The position numbers and the translations under genes were made by a program. This document shows positions 19,552 to 26,767 of a stretch of DNA of 64,000 nucleotides, one piece after another. The notes below the pieces were generated by a model. That model saw only the letters and a list, made by a program, of their open reading frames with translations, had not been told where the DNA came from and did no database searches. The stretch comes from Bosea sp. 29B. Its GTDB lineage: Bacteria > Pseudomonadota > Alphaproteobacteria > Rhizobiales > Beijerinckiaceae. Location: positions 3,705,937-3,769,936 of the forward strand of contig NZ_LR733817.1 of the NCBI RefSeq assembly GCF_902506165.1, read 5' to 3'. Each line of letters begins with the position of its first letter. The first letter of the stretch is position 1.

Positions 19552-21048
19552 TTGACCAAATTTACCGACCTCGGCCTGGCCGAGCCGCTTCTCAAAGCGC
19601 TCGCCGCCGAAGGTTATGAGACGCCGACGCCGATCCAGGCGCAGGCGATCCCTTCCATTCGCGATGGCCGTGACCTGCTCGGAGCCGCCCAGACCGGCAC
19701 CGGCAAGACTGCCGCCTTCTCCCTGCCGATGCTGCACCGCCTGCTCAACCAGCCGCGGCGCATGCAGCCGCGTTCGGTGCGCGCCCTGATCCTGTCGCCG
19801 ACGCGTGAGCTCGCCGCCCAGATCGAGGCCAGCATCCGCACCTATGCCCAGTTCACCTCGCTGAAGTCGACGGTGATCTTCGGTGGCGTGCCGGTCGGCA
19901 AGCAGATCCGCGCGCTCGGCCAGCATGTCGACATCCTCGTCGCGACCCCTGGCCGCCTGCTCGACCTTGTCGACCAGCGCGCCGTCTCGCTGCGCGAGAT
20001 CGAGTTCCTGGTGCTGGACGAAGCCGACCAGATGCTCGACCTCGGCTTCATCCACGCGCTGCGCAAGATCGCGACGCTAATCCCGAAGCAGCGCCAGACC
20101 CTGCTGTTCTCGGCGACCATGCCGAAGGCGATCCGCGAGATCGCCTCCGCCTACCTGACCGACCCGGTCGAGGTCGCGGTCGCGCCCGTCGCCACCACGG
20201 CCGAGAAGATCGAGCAGCGCGTCATCTTCACCGAAGCCGGCCAGAAGCCGGCCTTGCTGGCGAAGACCTTGAGCGTTCCGGAGATGGAGCGCGCCATCGT
20301 CTTCACCCGCACCAAGCACGGCGCCGACAAGGTCGTGCGCCAGTTGGAGCAGGCCGGCATCAACTCCGCCGCGATCCATGGCAACAAGAGCCAGGGCCAG
20401 CGCGAGCGTGCCCTCGGCGCCTTCCGCGACGGCGAGTTGCGCATTCTGGTCGCGACCGACATCGCGGCGCGCGGCATCGATGTCGACGGCATCAGCCATG
20501 TCGTCAATTTCGACCTGCCGAACGTGCCCGAGACCTATGTCCACCGCATCGGCCGCACTGCGCGCGCCGGCGCCTCGGGGCTCGCGATCGCCTTCTGCAC
20601 GCCGGAAGAGCGCGGCGATCTCGCCGCGATCGAGAAGCTGACCAAGATCGCGCTCACCCCGGTCGGTGACGTGCCGCATTGGGATGGCCGCACCCCGAAG
20701 AAGCCGCCGCAGAATCGTGGTGGCCGCGGGCAGGGGCGTCCGCAGAACGGACAGCAGCCGGGTCAGGGTCAGCGCCGCGACGGCCGGGGTGCGCAGGGCC
20801 GCAATGGCCAGCGCCCTGAGCAGGGCGAGCGTCAGGAACAGCGCCGCGAGCAGTCCCGTCCGAGCCAGCCGCGTCAGCAGCAGGCGCGTCCGGAGCAGCA
20901 GCGTCATGAGCGTCCGGCCCAGCGCCAGGATGGGGGCGGTGCACGAAAAGACGCGACTTCCGGCAAGGAAGGGCTTGGCGGCGTCGCGTTCTTGCAGCAA
21001 AGAACGGGACAACGACGCACCGGCGGCGGCGGGCGGCGCCCGAACTGA
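19552..21048 (+). CDS. DEAD-box RNA helicase with R/G/Q-rich tail (RhlE-like)
   Basis: The ATP-dependent RNA helicase core spans about residues 1-375: F-motif FTDLGLAEPLLKAL, Q-motif TPTPIQAQAIP, Walker A AAQTGTGKT, PTRELAAQ, motif II VLDEADQMLD, SAT, RGIDVDG and HRIGRTARAG. A tail of roughly 120 residues very rich in Gln, Arg and Gly follows, a low-complexity RNA-binding extension common in RhlE-type proteins. I chose the TTG at 19552 because it begins MTKFTDLGL, as relatives usually do, with a weak AGAAAG upstream. A GTG at 19516 would add 12 residues. It is downstream of a cold-shock gene and upstream of infA, consistent with ribosome or mRNA remodelling. Confidence 0.93.
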   Translation: MTKFTDLGLAEPLLKALAAEGYETPTPIQAQAIPSIRDGRDLLGAAQTGTGKTAAFSLPMLHRLLNQPRRMQPRSVRALILSPTRELAAQIEASIRTYAQFTSLKSTVIFGGVPVGKQIRALGQHVDILVATPGRLLDLVDQRAVSLREIEFLVLDEADQMLDLGFIHALRKIATLIPKQRQTLLFSATMPKAIREIASAYLTDPVEVAVAPVATTAEKIEQRVIFTEAGQKPALLAKTLSVPEMERAIVFTRTKHGADKVVRQLEQAGINSAAIHGNKSQGQRERALGAFRDGELRILVATDIAARGIDVDGISHVVNFDLPNVPETYVHRIGRTARAGASGLAIAFCTPEERGDLAAIEKLTKIALTPVGDVPHWDGRTPKKPPQNRGGRGQGRPQNGQQPGQGQRRDGRGAQGRNGQRPEQGERQEQRREQSRPSQPRQQQARPEQQRHERPAQRQDGGGARKDATSGKEGLGGVAFLQQRTGQRRTGGGGRRPN

Positions 21049-21121
21049 CAGGCACCGTAACCGCTGGGGCTAAGCCGGAAAGGCTTGGCCCCGCGCCGAG
21101 GACAAGACGAAGGATCAGCGA

Positions 21122-21391
21122 ATGGCGAAAGAAGAACTGCTCGAATTCGACGGCACCGTGGTCGAGGTGCTCCCGGACGGCAACTACCGGGTGAAGCTCG
21201 ACAATGACCACGTCATTCTGGCCTATGCGGCCGGCAAGATGAAGAAGAACCGTATCCGTACCATCGCCGGCGACCGCGTGGTCGTGGAGATGTCGCCCTA
21301 CGATCTCGATCGTGGCCGGATCAACTTCCGCCAGAAGACCGCCAGCCCCGGCCCGATGCCGCCGCGGCCGCAGAACTTCCGTCGGCGCTGA
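21122..21391 (+). CDS. infA: Translation initiation factor IF-1, extended form
   Basis: This S1/OB-fold protein contains [33 protein letters not shown] and [18 protein letters not shown], the conserved IF-1 core that sits in the ribosomal A site during initiation. It is 89 residues where canonical bacterial IF-1 is about 72. The extra 15 or so C-terminal residues are Pro/Arg-rich ([16 protein letters not shown]). Its sequence also departs from the standard alphaproteobacterial IF-1, suggesting a second paralogue. It follows the DEAD-box gene by 73 bp, so they may be cotranscribed. Confidence 0.92.
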   Translation: MAKEELLEFDGTVVEVLPDGNYRVKLDNDHVILAYAAGKMKKNRIRTIAGDRVVVEMSPYDLDRGRINFRQKTASPGPMPPRPQNFRRR

Positions 21392-21398
21392 GCTTACG

Positions 21399-21668
21399 AT
21401 GCGTTTCAGCCGGCCCGAGCAATTCTTCGCCGCGGCCGGCATCGGCCTTGGTGCGCTCGCCTCGCTTGCGGTCAACACCGGCTGGATCGCCAGAGGGGGG
21501 ACCTTCCCGCCCTTCGTCTATGTGCTGCTGGCGCTCGCTTTGGTGGAGGTCGTCGCTGGCTTCGTGACGAAGCAGCCGCCCGGCACCCTGTTCTCCATGC
21601 CTGCCCGCATCCTGGCCTTCGCCCTCGGTATCGGCGTGCTGATTCTGCTGACCGGCGGCTTGGCCTGA
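21399..21668 (+). CDS. Small three-helix membrane protein, uncharacterised
   Basis: An ATG at 21399, seven bases after the infA stop, gives 89 residues with three hydrophobic segments (about residues 9-27, 38-57 and 68-88) separated by short loops. There is no recognisable family motif. The tight spacing puts it in the same transcript as infA. It may be a small inner-membrane protein. Function cannot be inferred from the sequence. Confidence 0.7.
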   Translation: MRFSRPEQFFAAAGIGLGALASLAVNTGWIARGGTFPPFVYVLLALALVEVVAGFVTKQPPGTLFSMPARILAFALGIGVLILLTGGLA

Positions 21669-21679
21669 GCCTCCTCCGT

Positions 21680-21781
21680 CATTCTCGGGCGAAGCGAAGC
21701 GCAGTCCCGAGAATCTCTTGACGAAAAGGCGATGGCCGGCGTCTCTTCCGGTCTGAGATGCTCGGGTCAAGCCCGAGCATC
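21680..21781. repeat. Palindromic intergenic repeat (two hairpins)
   Basis: ATTCTCGGG (21681-21689) pairs with CCCGAGAAT (21706-21714), and GATGCTCGGG (21757-21766) pairs with CCCGAGCATC (21772-21781) across a five-base loop. Both carry the gtCAT-TC-GGG...CCC pattern of REP-like elements widespread between genes in Hyphomicrobiales. The element at 55182-55274 has the same architecture. It sits between two convergent genes. Confidence 0.65.
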
Positions 21782-21806
21782 ACGGTCACTTCGCCCAGGC
21801 TTGCAG

Positions 21807-21833
21807 AAAAAAAGCCCCGGCCGAAGCCGGGGC
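21807..21833 (-). terminator. Rho-independent terminator of the minus-strand repeat-protein gene
   Basis: Read on the minus strand, GCCCCGGC, a TTCG tetraloop and GCCGGGGC form a perfect 8-bp stem followed by seven T residues. It lies 50 bp beyond the stop of the gene ending at 21883. The structure is textbook, and orientation is set by the A-run on the plus strand (21807-21813). Confidence 0.85.
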
Positions 21834-21882
21834 GAAAGGTGTCTGTACGTGGTGACAGGTACTACGAAGAAAACTCGAAAAC

Positions 21883-22503
21883 TCAGTAGCCGCCCTTGGC
21901 CCAATGCTGCGAGCCGGGGCTGACAAGGACCTGGCGCTGGCGCGTCGCATACTCGGCCGGCACGGTCTCGTGCTCGACCCGCGAGGCGCTGATCATGACG
22001 CGGCGGCTGCGCTGGCCATAGACGGCCGGAACGACGTCGTAATCGACCGAGGCCGGCGACACTTCGACGGTGCGCTGCTGATAGCCGTACTGCGCGGGGA
22101 CATGCACCCAGCAGCCGGTCGTCTGGCCGTAGGCGTCGCGGGTGACTTCCCAGCGCTTGGTCGCCGGCGAGATCAGGACCTTCTCGGAGACAGTCCGGTA
22201 CTGGGCCGGGATATGGCGGGCGACGCGGCGCTCCGGCTGGATCACCACCTGCTCGGTGACGGTGTCGTACTGCGCCGGGACGACCCGCGAGAAGGTGCGC
22301 TCGGGGCGCACGACATAGCTTTCATCGACGGTGCCGTAGACCGGCGGGGTCGAAACCAGCTTGTAGCAGGAGCCGCTGCCGCACGAGCTGACCGGCGCCC
22401 GGTAGCAGGAAGAACTGCTGCAGCCGCCGGCGAGCGCCGGAGCGGCGAGGCCCATCAGCGCCGTGGTGGCGAGAGCCGAAAGTGAAAAAAGCCTGAACGT
22501 CAT
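21883..22503 (-). CDS. Secreted protein made of tandem ~23-residue repeats
   Basis: An ATG at 22503 gives 206 residues with a clear signal peptide (MTFRLFSLSALATTALMG, cleavage near ALA|GG at 25). A Cys/Ser-rich stretch follows, with Cys pairs in GGCSSSSCYR and SSCGSGSCYK. The rest is about five tandem units of the form V-x-P-x6-VPAQY-x-TV-x-E, for example VIQPERRVARHIPAQYRTVS, ending VLVSPGSQHWAKGGY. The repeats suggest an extended beta structure in the periplasm or envelope. A seven-T terminator follows. The cysteines may form disulfides. No function is known. An in-frame codon at 22533 is an alternative start but would precede the signal peptide. Confidence 0.8.
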   Translation of the reverse strand: MTFRLFSLSALATTALMGLAAPALAGGCSSSSCYRAPVSSCGSGSCYKLVSTPPVYGTVDESYVVRPERTFSRVVPAQYDTVTEQVVIQPERRVARHIPAQYRTVSEKVLISPATKRWEVTRDAYGQTTGCWVHVPAQYGYQQRTVEVSPASVDYDVVPAVYGQRSRRVMISASRVEHETVPAEYATRQRQVLVSPGSQHWAKGGY

Positions 22504-22753
22504 AGCTGACCCCAACCCTGCGTTGCGCAACACTGCCGCCGCGTCGTTGGAGTAAGAAAGCCTGAGACGATCTATGAAGACAAGGTTAACTGCAAAACAA
22601 GGTAAAATTAACCAATTCTGCCTGAACGGAAGCAGTCCCGTTGTGACCGTCGCGTCGGGTGCGCTGCCCAGTATTCAAGGCTTTCAATGCGGGCCGGCGC
22701 AGTAGCCGGCCAGCACCGCCGGCCTTGTCTGGAAGCAGCTTTCCGGTCGGCCG

Positions 22754-23053
22754 TCAGTCGATCGCGCCGCGCTTCATGCCGAAGCCTTCGATATAGCAGC
22801 TGCAGGACGAATTGGCTGGCGCCGGCCTGGCTTCGCACGAGCCGCGCGAGGTCACGCAGGTATCGCCGAAGCGCTGGCGGCGATAGGGCCGCTCATAGCC
22901 ATAGCGCGGGCGGTCGTAGCCATAGGGTGGCGGCGGCCGATCGTAATCGTAGCGCGGCGCCGGCCGGTAGGGATCGTAATACTGGGCGTTCGCGCTGGTT
23001 GTGGACGAGATGGCCGCTCCGATGAGGGCCGCGATGGCGAGCGTCTTGAACAT
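22754..23053 (-). CDS. Small secreted Tyr/Pro/Arg-rich protein
   Basis: The 99-residue product has a signal peptide (MFKTLAIAALIGAAISS, cleavage near ANA|QYY). A low-complexity region of YDRP, RYGYERP and similar units follows. The C-terminal 30 residues have cysteines in DTCVTSRGSCEAR and SSCSCYIEGFGMKRG. Short secreted proteins like this are common and unassigned in this order. It neighbours another cysteine-containing secreted gene and a CsbD stress gene, which hints at an envelope-stress setting. The start is the ATG that opens the signal peptide. Confidence 0.7.
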   Translation of the reverse strand: MFKTLAIAALIGAAISSTTSANAQYYDPYRPAPRYDYDRPPPPYGYDRPRYGYERPYRRQRFGDTCVTSRGSCEARPAPANSSCSCYIEGFGMKRGAID

Positions 23054-23168
23054 CGTGCCTGTACTCCTGTTCTGCGCGAGGCCAAAGCCAAGGGCGGGAT
23101 CGTCTGAGAAGGATAGGGGACAGCGATGAACGGAAGCTGAGCGTCGTCTCCGGCGCCCATAGGCAAGA

Positions 23169-23190
23169 CCCGCCGGCGCGAGCCGGCGGG
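23169..23190 (-). terminator. Terminator-like perfect hairpin downstream of the CsbD gene
   Basis: CCCGCCGGC, a four-base loop GCGA, then GCCGGCGGG make a perfect 9-bp stem. It lies 33 bp past the stop of the minus-strand CsbD gene. On that strand it is followed by TCTT rather than a full T-run, so termination may be partial or the hairpin may only protect the 3' end. Confidence 0.45.
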
Positions 23191-23222
23191 CCAGATGGAG
23201 TGCCGGCTCGCAAGCGGCGTGC

Positions 23223-23429
23223 TTAGTGCCAGGTCTGGCGGCCGTACCAGTCGTCGACATCGGTCCGGACCTTGTCCTTCTCGATCCCGTAGCGCTCCTG
23301 GATCTTGCCCTCGAGCTGGTCGCGCTTGCCGGCGATGACGTCGAGATCGTCATCGGTCAGCTTGCCCCATTGCTCCTTGACCTTGCCCTTGAGCTGCTTC
23401 CAGTTTCCTTCGACGCGGTTCCAGTCCAT
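23223..23429 (-). CDS. CsbD family stress protein
   Basis: This 68-residue soluble protein begins MDWNRVEGNWKQLKGKVKEQWGKLTDDDL and continues with IAGKRDQLEGKIQERYGI, the complete CsbD/YjbJ domain. The ATG at 23429 is preceded by a GAGGAGCG-type ribosome binding site. Members accumulate strongly under general stress in many bacteria but have no established molecular activity. Here the C-terminus is extended by DVDDWYGRQTWH. It is monocistronic to judge from the hairpin downstream. Confidence 0.93.
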   Translation of the reverse strand: MDWNRVEGNWKQLKGKVKEQWGKLTDDDLDVIAGKRDQLEGKIQERYGIEKDKVRTDVDDWYGRQTWH

Positions 23430-23535
23430 TGGACGCTCCTCGTGTTCGTGATGGGTATGCTGGAGGAACGCGCGGGCGGCGGAATGGTTCGGCAGAAAAA
23501 GCTGCGCCACCGGCAAATGCCGGCTCTGCGATCGC

Positions 23536-24450
23536 CTAGGAATGGTCCCCGCCACGAGCCACCAGGCGCGCGCGCAGGCGTGGCGCTGCCCAGTCCAGGA
23601 AGGCGCGGACTTTCAGGCTGCGCAGGCCTCCTTCCGCATAGGCGAGGCTGACCGGCAGCGGCGCCGGGGCGAAGTCGTCCAGCACCGCTTCGAGGGTGCC
23701 TTGCCGGAGTTCGTCTTCGACCTGATAGGACAGCACACGCACCAGGCCGAAACCCGCCAGCGCCGCATCGATGGCCGCGACCGTCGAGTTCACCGAAAGC
23801 CGCGCCCTGGGCTCCTCGCCGAGGGCTGGATTGTCGCCGCGATAGCGCCATTCCGGGGTGACCGAGAAGCCGCGGAAGGAGATGCCGTCATGGGCCCCGA
23901 GGTCTTCCGGCGTCCGCGGCCTACCGCGGCGGTCGAGATAGGCCGGGCTGGCGCAGATGACGCGGCGGACTTCGCCGACCTTCGTCGCGATCAGCCCACC
24001 GGCGTCGAGGTGGCCGATCCGCACGGCGACGTCGATATGCTCGTCGATGAGGTTGATCTGCCGGTCTTCGAGGTGGAGTCTCAGGGAGATCTCCGGGTTC
24101 TGCTCCAGGAAGGCGAGGGCGACCGGCATGACATGGCGCTGGCCGAACAGCGTCGACGCTGTGAGGCGCAGTTCGCCGCGAGGCGCGCTGTATTCACCGG
24201 CGGCGATCCGCTCGGCCTCCTCGACCTGTTCGAGGATGCGCTTGCTGGCTTCGAGATAGGCCAGGCCGGCCTCGGTCAGCTCAGTCCCGCGCCGCGTGCG
24301 CAGCATCAGCCTGGCCCGCAAATGCATTTCGAGATCGGCGATCTTGCGGCTGACGGTGGCGAGCGGCATGCGCAGCTTGCGCGCGGCCGCCGACAGGCTC
24401 CCAGCCTCGACCACCGCGAGCAGCACCGCCATGGCGTCCAGGCGGTCCAT
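23536..24450 (-). CDS. LysR family transcriptional regulator
   Basis: The 304-residue protein has an N-terminal winged helix (MDRLDAMAVLLAVVEAGSLS, then AAARKLRMPLATVSRKIADLE, about residues 1-62). A LysR substrate-binding domain follows, including GELRLTASTLFGQRHVMPV and VNSTVAAIDAALAGFGLV. It is transcribed divergently from a metallo-beta-lactamase-fold gene 130 bp away. That is the usual arrangement for a LysR protein that controls its neighbour and itself. The effector is unknown. Confidence 0.92.
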   Translation of the reverse strand: MDRLDAMAVLLAVVEAGSLSAAARKLRMPLATVSRKIADLEMHLRARLMLRTRRGTELTEAGLAYLEASKRILEQVEEAERIAAGEYSAPRGELRLTASTLFGQRHVMPVALAFLEQNPEISLRLHLEDRQINLIDEHIDVAVRIGHLDAGGLIATKVGEVRRVICASPAYLDRRGRPRTPEDLGAHDGISFRGFSVTPEWRYRGDNPALGEEPRARLSVNSTVAAIDAALAGFGLVRVLSYQVEDELRQGTLEAVLDDFAPAPLPVSLAYAEGGLRSLKVRAFLDWAAPRLRARLVARGGDHS

Positions 24451-24580
24451 CAGGTTTCCATAATTCGGGAGGGTATCTCCATGGCCTGTCCATAGCACCC
24501 GATGATCGGGAGGACTACGTCGTTGTCCATGAAGGCGCCGCTCGTGGCGCCTCGCGCTCTGACGAGCCCAGGAGTTCACG
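24451..24580 (+). promoter_or_regulatory. Divergent promoter region of the LysR regulator and metallo-hydrolase
   Basis: The 130-bp gap separates the two divergent starts. LysR proteins typically bind a T-N11-A dyad in such a gap. Here the ATTCGGGAGGGTATCTCCAT stretch near 24463-24482 and GATGATCGGGAGG nearby are candidates, but no strong palindrome can be named with assurance. Confidence 0.3.
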
Positions 24581-25546
24581 ATGACCGGTCTTTCACGCAG
24601 GGGATTTTCGCTCGGCCTCCCGGCCCTGGCGGCAGCGGGCGCTGGCTTGCCCGCGGCCGGCCTGGCACAGGCGCCGGCAACGGCCGAGCGCGCGCTGCCG
24701 CCGCCCTTGGCGCAGCTCAGGATCGGCCGCTTCAAGGTGACGGCGCTGAGCGACGGCTATGTCGACATGCCCTATGAATACTTCCCCGGCCGCTCCGCCG
24801 CCGAGGTCGAGGCCCTGGCGAAGGCGCAGTTCTCGGCCCGGCCCGGCGGCGTCAGGATGATGTTCAACCAGTACCTGATCGAGGACGGCAGCAATCGTAT
24901 CCTGATCGATGCCGGCCCGGGCGGCACCATCGGCCAGTCTGGGAAGCTGCCGGCGGGCTTAGCCGCACTCGGCCTCGACCGCGGCAGGATCGACGCCGTG
25001 ATCGTCACCCACATGCACCAGGACCATATCGGCGGCCTCGTCTCCGGGGATCAGGCCAATTTCGCCAAGGCCGAGATCTATGTCGATCGGCGCGAGCTCG
25101 CGCACTGGACCGACCCGGCGACCCGCTCGGCCTCGCCGTCCTATCTCCAGAACGGCATCAAGCTCTCCGGCGAGGTCGCACGCCTCTATCCCAAGCTGCA
25201 GGCCATCGACGGTGAGCGGGAGATCATACCCGGCGTCTCGATCGTCGACCTTGCCGGCCACACTCCGGGCCATATCGGCGTGCGCATCGCCGATGCCGGC
25301 CAGAGCCTGATCATGGCCGGCGACATGCTCTTCCCGGTGGTCCATCCGGCGGGGCTCGACGTGAATTTCCTGTTCGAGCAGGACCGCCCGGCAGCGCAGG
25401 CGATGCGCACCCGCTTCTTCCAGCGCGCTGTGGGCGAGGGCGCTCTGATCGCCGCGACGCATATGCCCTTCCCAGGGCTCGGCCGCGTCGTCGCCGATCA
25501 AGGCCAGTATCGCTGGCTGCCGGCCGCCTGGGCCTTCCAGGACTAG
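24581..25546 (+). CDS. Tat-exported MBL-fold metallo-hydrolase
   Basis: The 321-residue protein starts with a twin-arginine signal (LSRRGFSLGLPALAAAGAG, mature from about residue 30), implying folded export. The zinc site THMHQDHIGG (His144, His146, Asp148, His149) is followed by a second histidine in GHTPGHIG, MAGDMLFP and ATHMPFPG, the full metallo-beta-lactamase-superfamily set. Related proteins include lactonases and sulfatase-like hydrolases, and the substrate is not deducible. It is divergent from a LysR gene that probably regulates it. The ATG follows a GGAG site. Confidence 0.92.
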   Translation: MTGLSRRGFSLGLPALAAAGAGLPAAGLAQAPATAERALPPPLAQLRIGRFKVTALSDGYVDMPYEYFPGRSAAEVEALAKAQFSARPGGVRMMFNQYLIEDGSNRILIDAGPGGTIGQSGKLPAGLAALGLDRGRIDAVIVTHMHQDHIGGLVSGDQANFAKAEIYVDRRELAHWTDPATRSASPSYLQNGIKLSGEVARLYPKLQAIDGEREIIPGVSIVDLAGHTPGHIGVRIADAGQSLIMAGDMLFPVVHPAGLDVNFLFEQDRPAAQAMRTRFFQRAVGEGALIAATHMPFPGLGRVVADQGQYRWLPAAWAFQD

Positions 25547-25728
25547 AGGGCGTTGTCTCAGGAATATCAGCGAGGCCGGGATCAGTCCTGGCCTCGTGCT
25601 CTTGCGGGGAGTGGAGCCGGCCCCGACGCAGCTAGAAATCGACGATCCGCTAAAATGCGAGCTAAATCCGTATCAGTTGGCCAATGGGGCGCGGGCTAGA
25701 GGAAGAGCATCACAGCCCAGAACAGGCC

Positions 25729-26010
25729 ATGACATACTCAGCGCAAGACATCACGAACGCCCTCCTGCGGATCAAGGAGGACGGCTTTGTCCTCGACAAC
25801 GATGCTTTCGGCTATGCCGCGATCAGATGGGACGTCCGCCGGCTGAAGCGCGACCTGCGCGAGGCCGGCTATGCCGGCGCCGAGCTGGCGCAGGGCCGGA
25901 TGATGAACGAGGGCGAGTCGATCTGCTGGCTCTACAACCCCGACGCCGTCGCCAAAGACAACGTCGATCGCCTCGCTGCGGCGCGGCACTCGGCGCTCTA
26001 CGGCGAATAG
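25729..26010 (+). CDS. Hypothetical protein (93 aa)
   Basis: From the ATG at 25729 the product is a soluble acidic protein beginning MTYSAQDITNALLRIKEDGF. It contains AIRWDVRRLKRDLREAGYAG and SICWLYNPDAVAKDNVDRLAAARH. Codon use is typical of the neighbours, with GC-rich third positions, which supports real coding. No signal peptide, membrane segment or known motif is present. An upstream in-frame start at 25684 is possible but has no better ribosome site. Function unknown. Confidence 0.6.
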   Translation: MTYSAQDITNALLRIKEDGFVLDNDAFGYAAIRWDVRRLKRDLREAGYAGAELAQGRMMNEGESICWLYNPDAVAKDNVDRLAAARHSALYGE

Positions 26011-26098
26011 GCGCTCGGGGTGATCGAGCTGGGCTCGAGCCCCGCCAGTGAGAGCACTGAGGGCGCCACGATACGGCCCTGACGAGCGTCGCCGGCGC

Positions 26099-26290
26099 CT
26101 ATCGTCCCCGCTGTGCGCAGCCGGGCGTCGCGGCTTCCTGTTCGAATGCGTCCGCTTGCCCTTCATAGGCGCTCGCCATGGCGGCCAGGCGGGCTGCACC
26201 CTCGCTGTCCCGGGCGGTATCGGCCCAGCGGCGGCACATCAACGCTTTCACGCGCAGGGCCTGAGCCTGCCGAACTCTGTCGTGGTCCAT
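26099..26290 (-). CDS. Small helical hypothetical protein (63 aa)
   Basis: An ATG at 26290 gives MDHDRVRQAQALRVKALMCR, then RWADTARDSEGAARLAAMASAYEGQADAFEQEA. This is a short helical hairpin of the sort commonly annotated in Hyphomicrobiales as hypothetical. The heptad-like Ala/Leu spacing suggests a coiled coil. Codon bias is normal for the window. It is followed on its upstream side by an AT-rich patch. No function can be given. Confidence 0.55.
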   Translation of the reverse strand: MDHDRVRQAQALRVKALMCRRWADTARDSEGAARLAAMASAYEGQADAFEQEAATPGCAQRGR

Positions 26291-26482
26291 GGCGGCGCTC
26301 CAACACACCAGATCACCCTGCAGCTTGCGGCCGTCAGAACCGAAAACGCTTCTATCGCGGGAGTGCTCACGCGAGCCTGAACAGCTTGAGACAGTTTACT
26401 GTCCAAGCAGGCTTTTGGATGCACAGGCCGAAATCAAAAACGCCTCGATCTGCTGTGACGCAGCTGTTCGTCGTCTTTGAAG

Positions 26483-26716
26483 TCACCTTACTAGTTGATC
26501 GGTAAAGTGCCACAGCATGTTATTGGCAGCGTTAATGGCGGAGCCAAGAAGCAACGGTCCACGAATATTAATCATAATTTCTGTTGAAATCTGCGAAGAG
26601 CGCCGAATCGATATAAGGCTCTCGCGGAGAAAAGACACCCGGTCGATCAAGCAAATAGACTCCGCGCGTGTCGCTTGGAGATCGTCGATATCAGATGAAT
26701 GAGTGCGCTTGAGCAC
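26483..26716 (-). CDS. Doubtful small ORF in AT-rich DNA (77 aa)
   Basis: A minus-strand frame from a GTG at 26716 reads MLKRTHSSDIDDLQATRAES and ends NMLWHFTDQLVR. It is helical and hydrophilic, without recognised motifs. Its codon use is AT-rich, unlike flanking genes, so the usual coding-bias evidence is missing. It lies immediately downstream (minus sense) of a 7+6+7 dyad that could be an operator. It could equally be a chance frame. Confidence 0.25.
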   Translation of the reverse strand: MLKRTHSSDIDDLQATRAESICLIDRVSFLRESLISIRRSSQISTEIMINIRGPLLLGSAINAANNMLWHFTDQLVR

Positions 26717-26719
26717 TCA
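26700..26719. promoter_or_regulatory. Perfect 7+6+7 inverted repeat
   Basis: TGAGTGC, six bases GCTTGA, then GCACTCA form a perfect dyad about 50 bp beyond the 3' end of the SleB-type gene. It overlaps the start of the doubtful minus-strand ORF. No T-run follows on either strand, so it looks more like a protein-binding site or a short transcript hairpin than a terminator. Confidence 0.35.
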
Positions 26720-26767
26720 GGATGATAGTCAATGATTGCCGTGTCGGACAGTTGGACAACGCGTTGA

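Larger units (their letters stand above)
26291..26767. other. AT-rich intergenic patch with a doubtful small ORF
   Basis: These 477 bp stand out by composition. A hand count of 26521-26620 gives 44 G+C in 100, against roughly 67% elsewhere. No gene is convincing here, apart from a 77-codon minus frame at 26483-26716 listed separately. A perfect dyad lies at 26700-26719. The patch may be acquired DNA or a decayed gene. No insertion-sequence ends or attachment repeats were recognised. Confidence 0.45.

Noticed and set aside
19144..21391. Defence or toxin-antitoxin role for the Csp/DEAD-box/IF-1 group
   Set aside because: All three are housekeeping RNA and translation families; no toxin or antitoxin motif is near.
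21669..21790. Small genes in the repeat region after the infA-linked membrane protein
   Set aside because: Frames here are formed by palindromic repeat DNA and have no ribosome site or coding bias.
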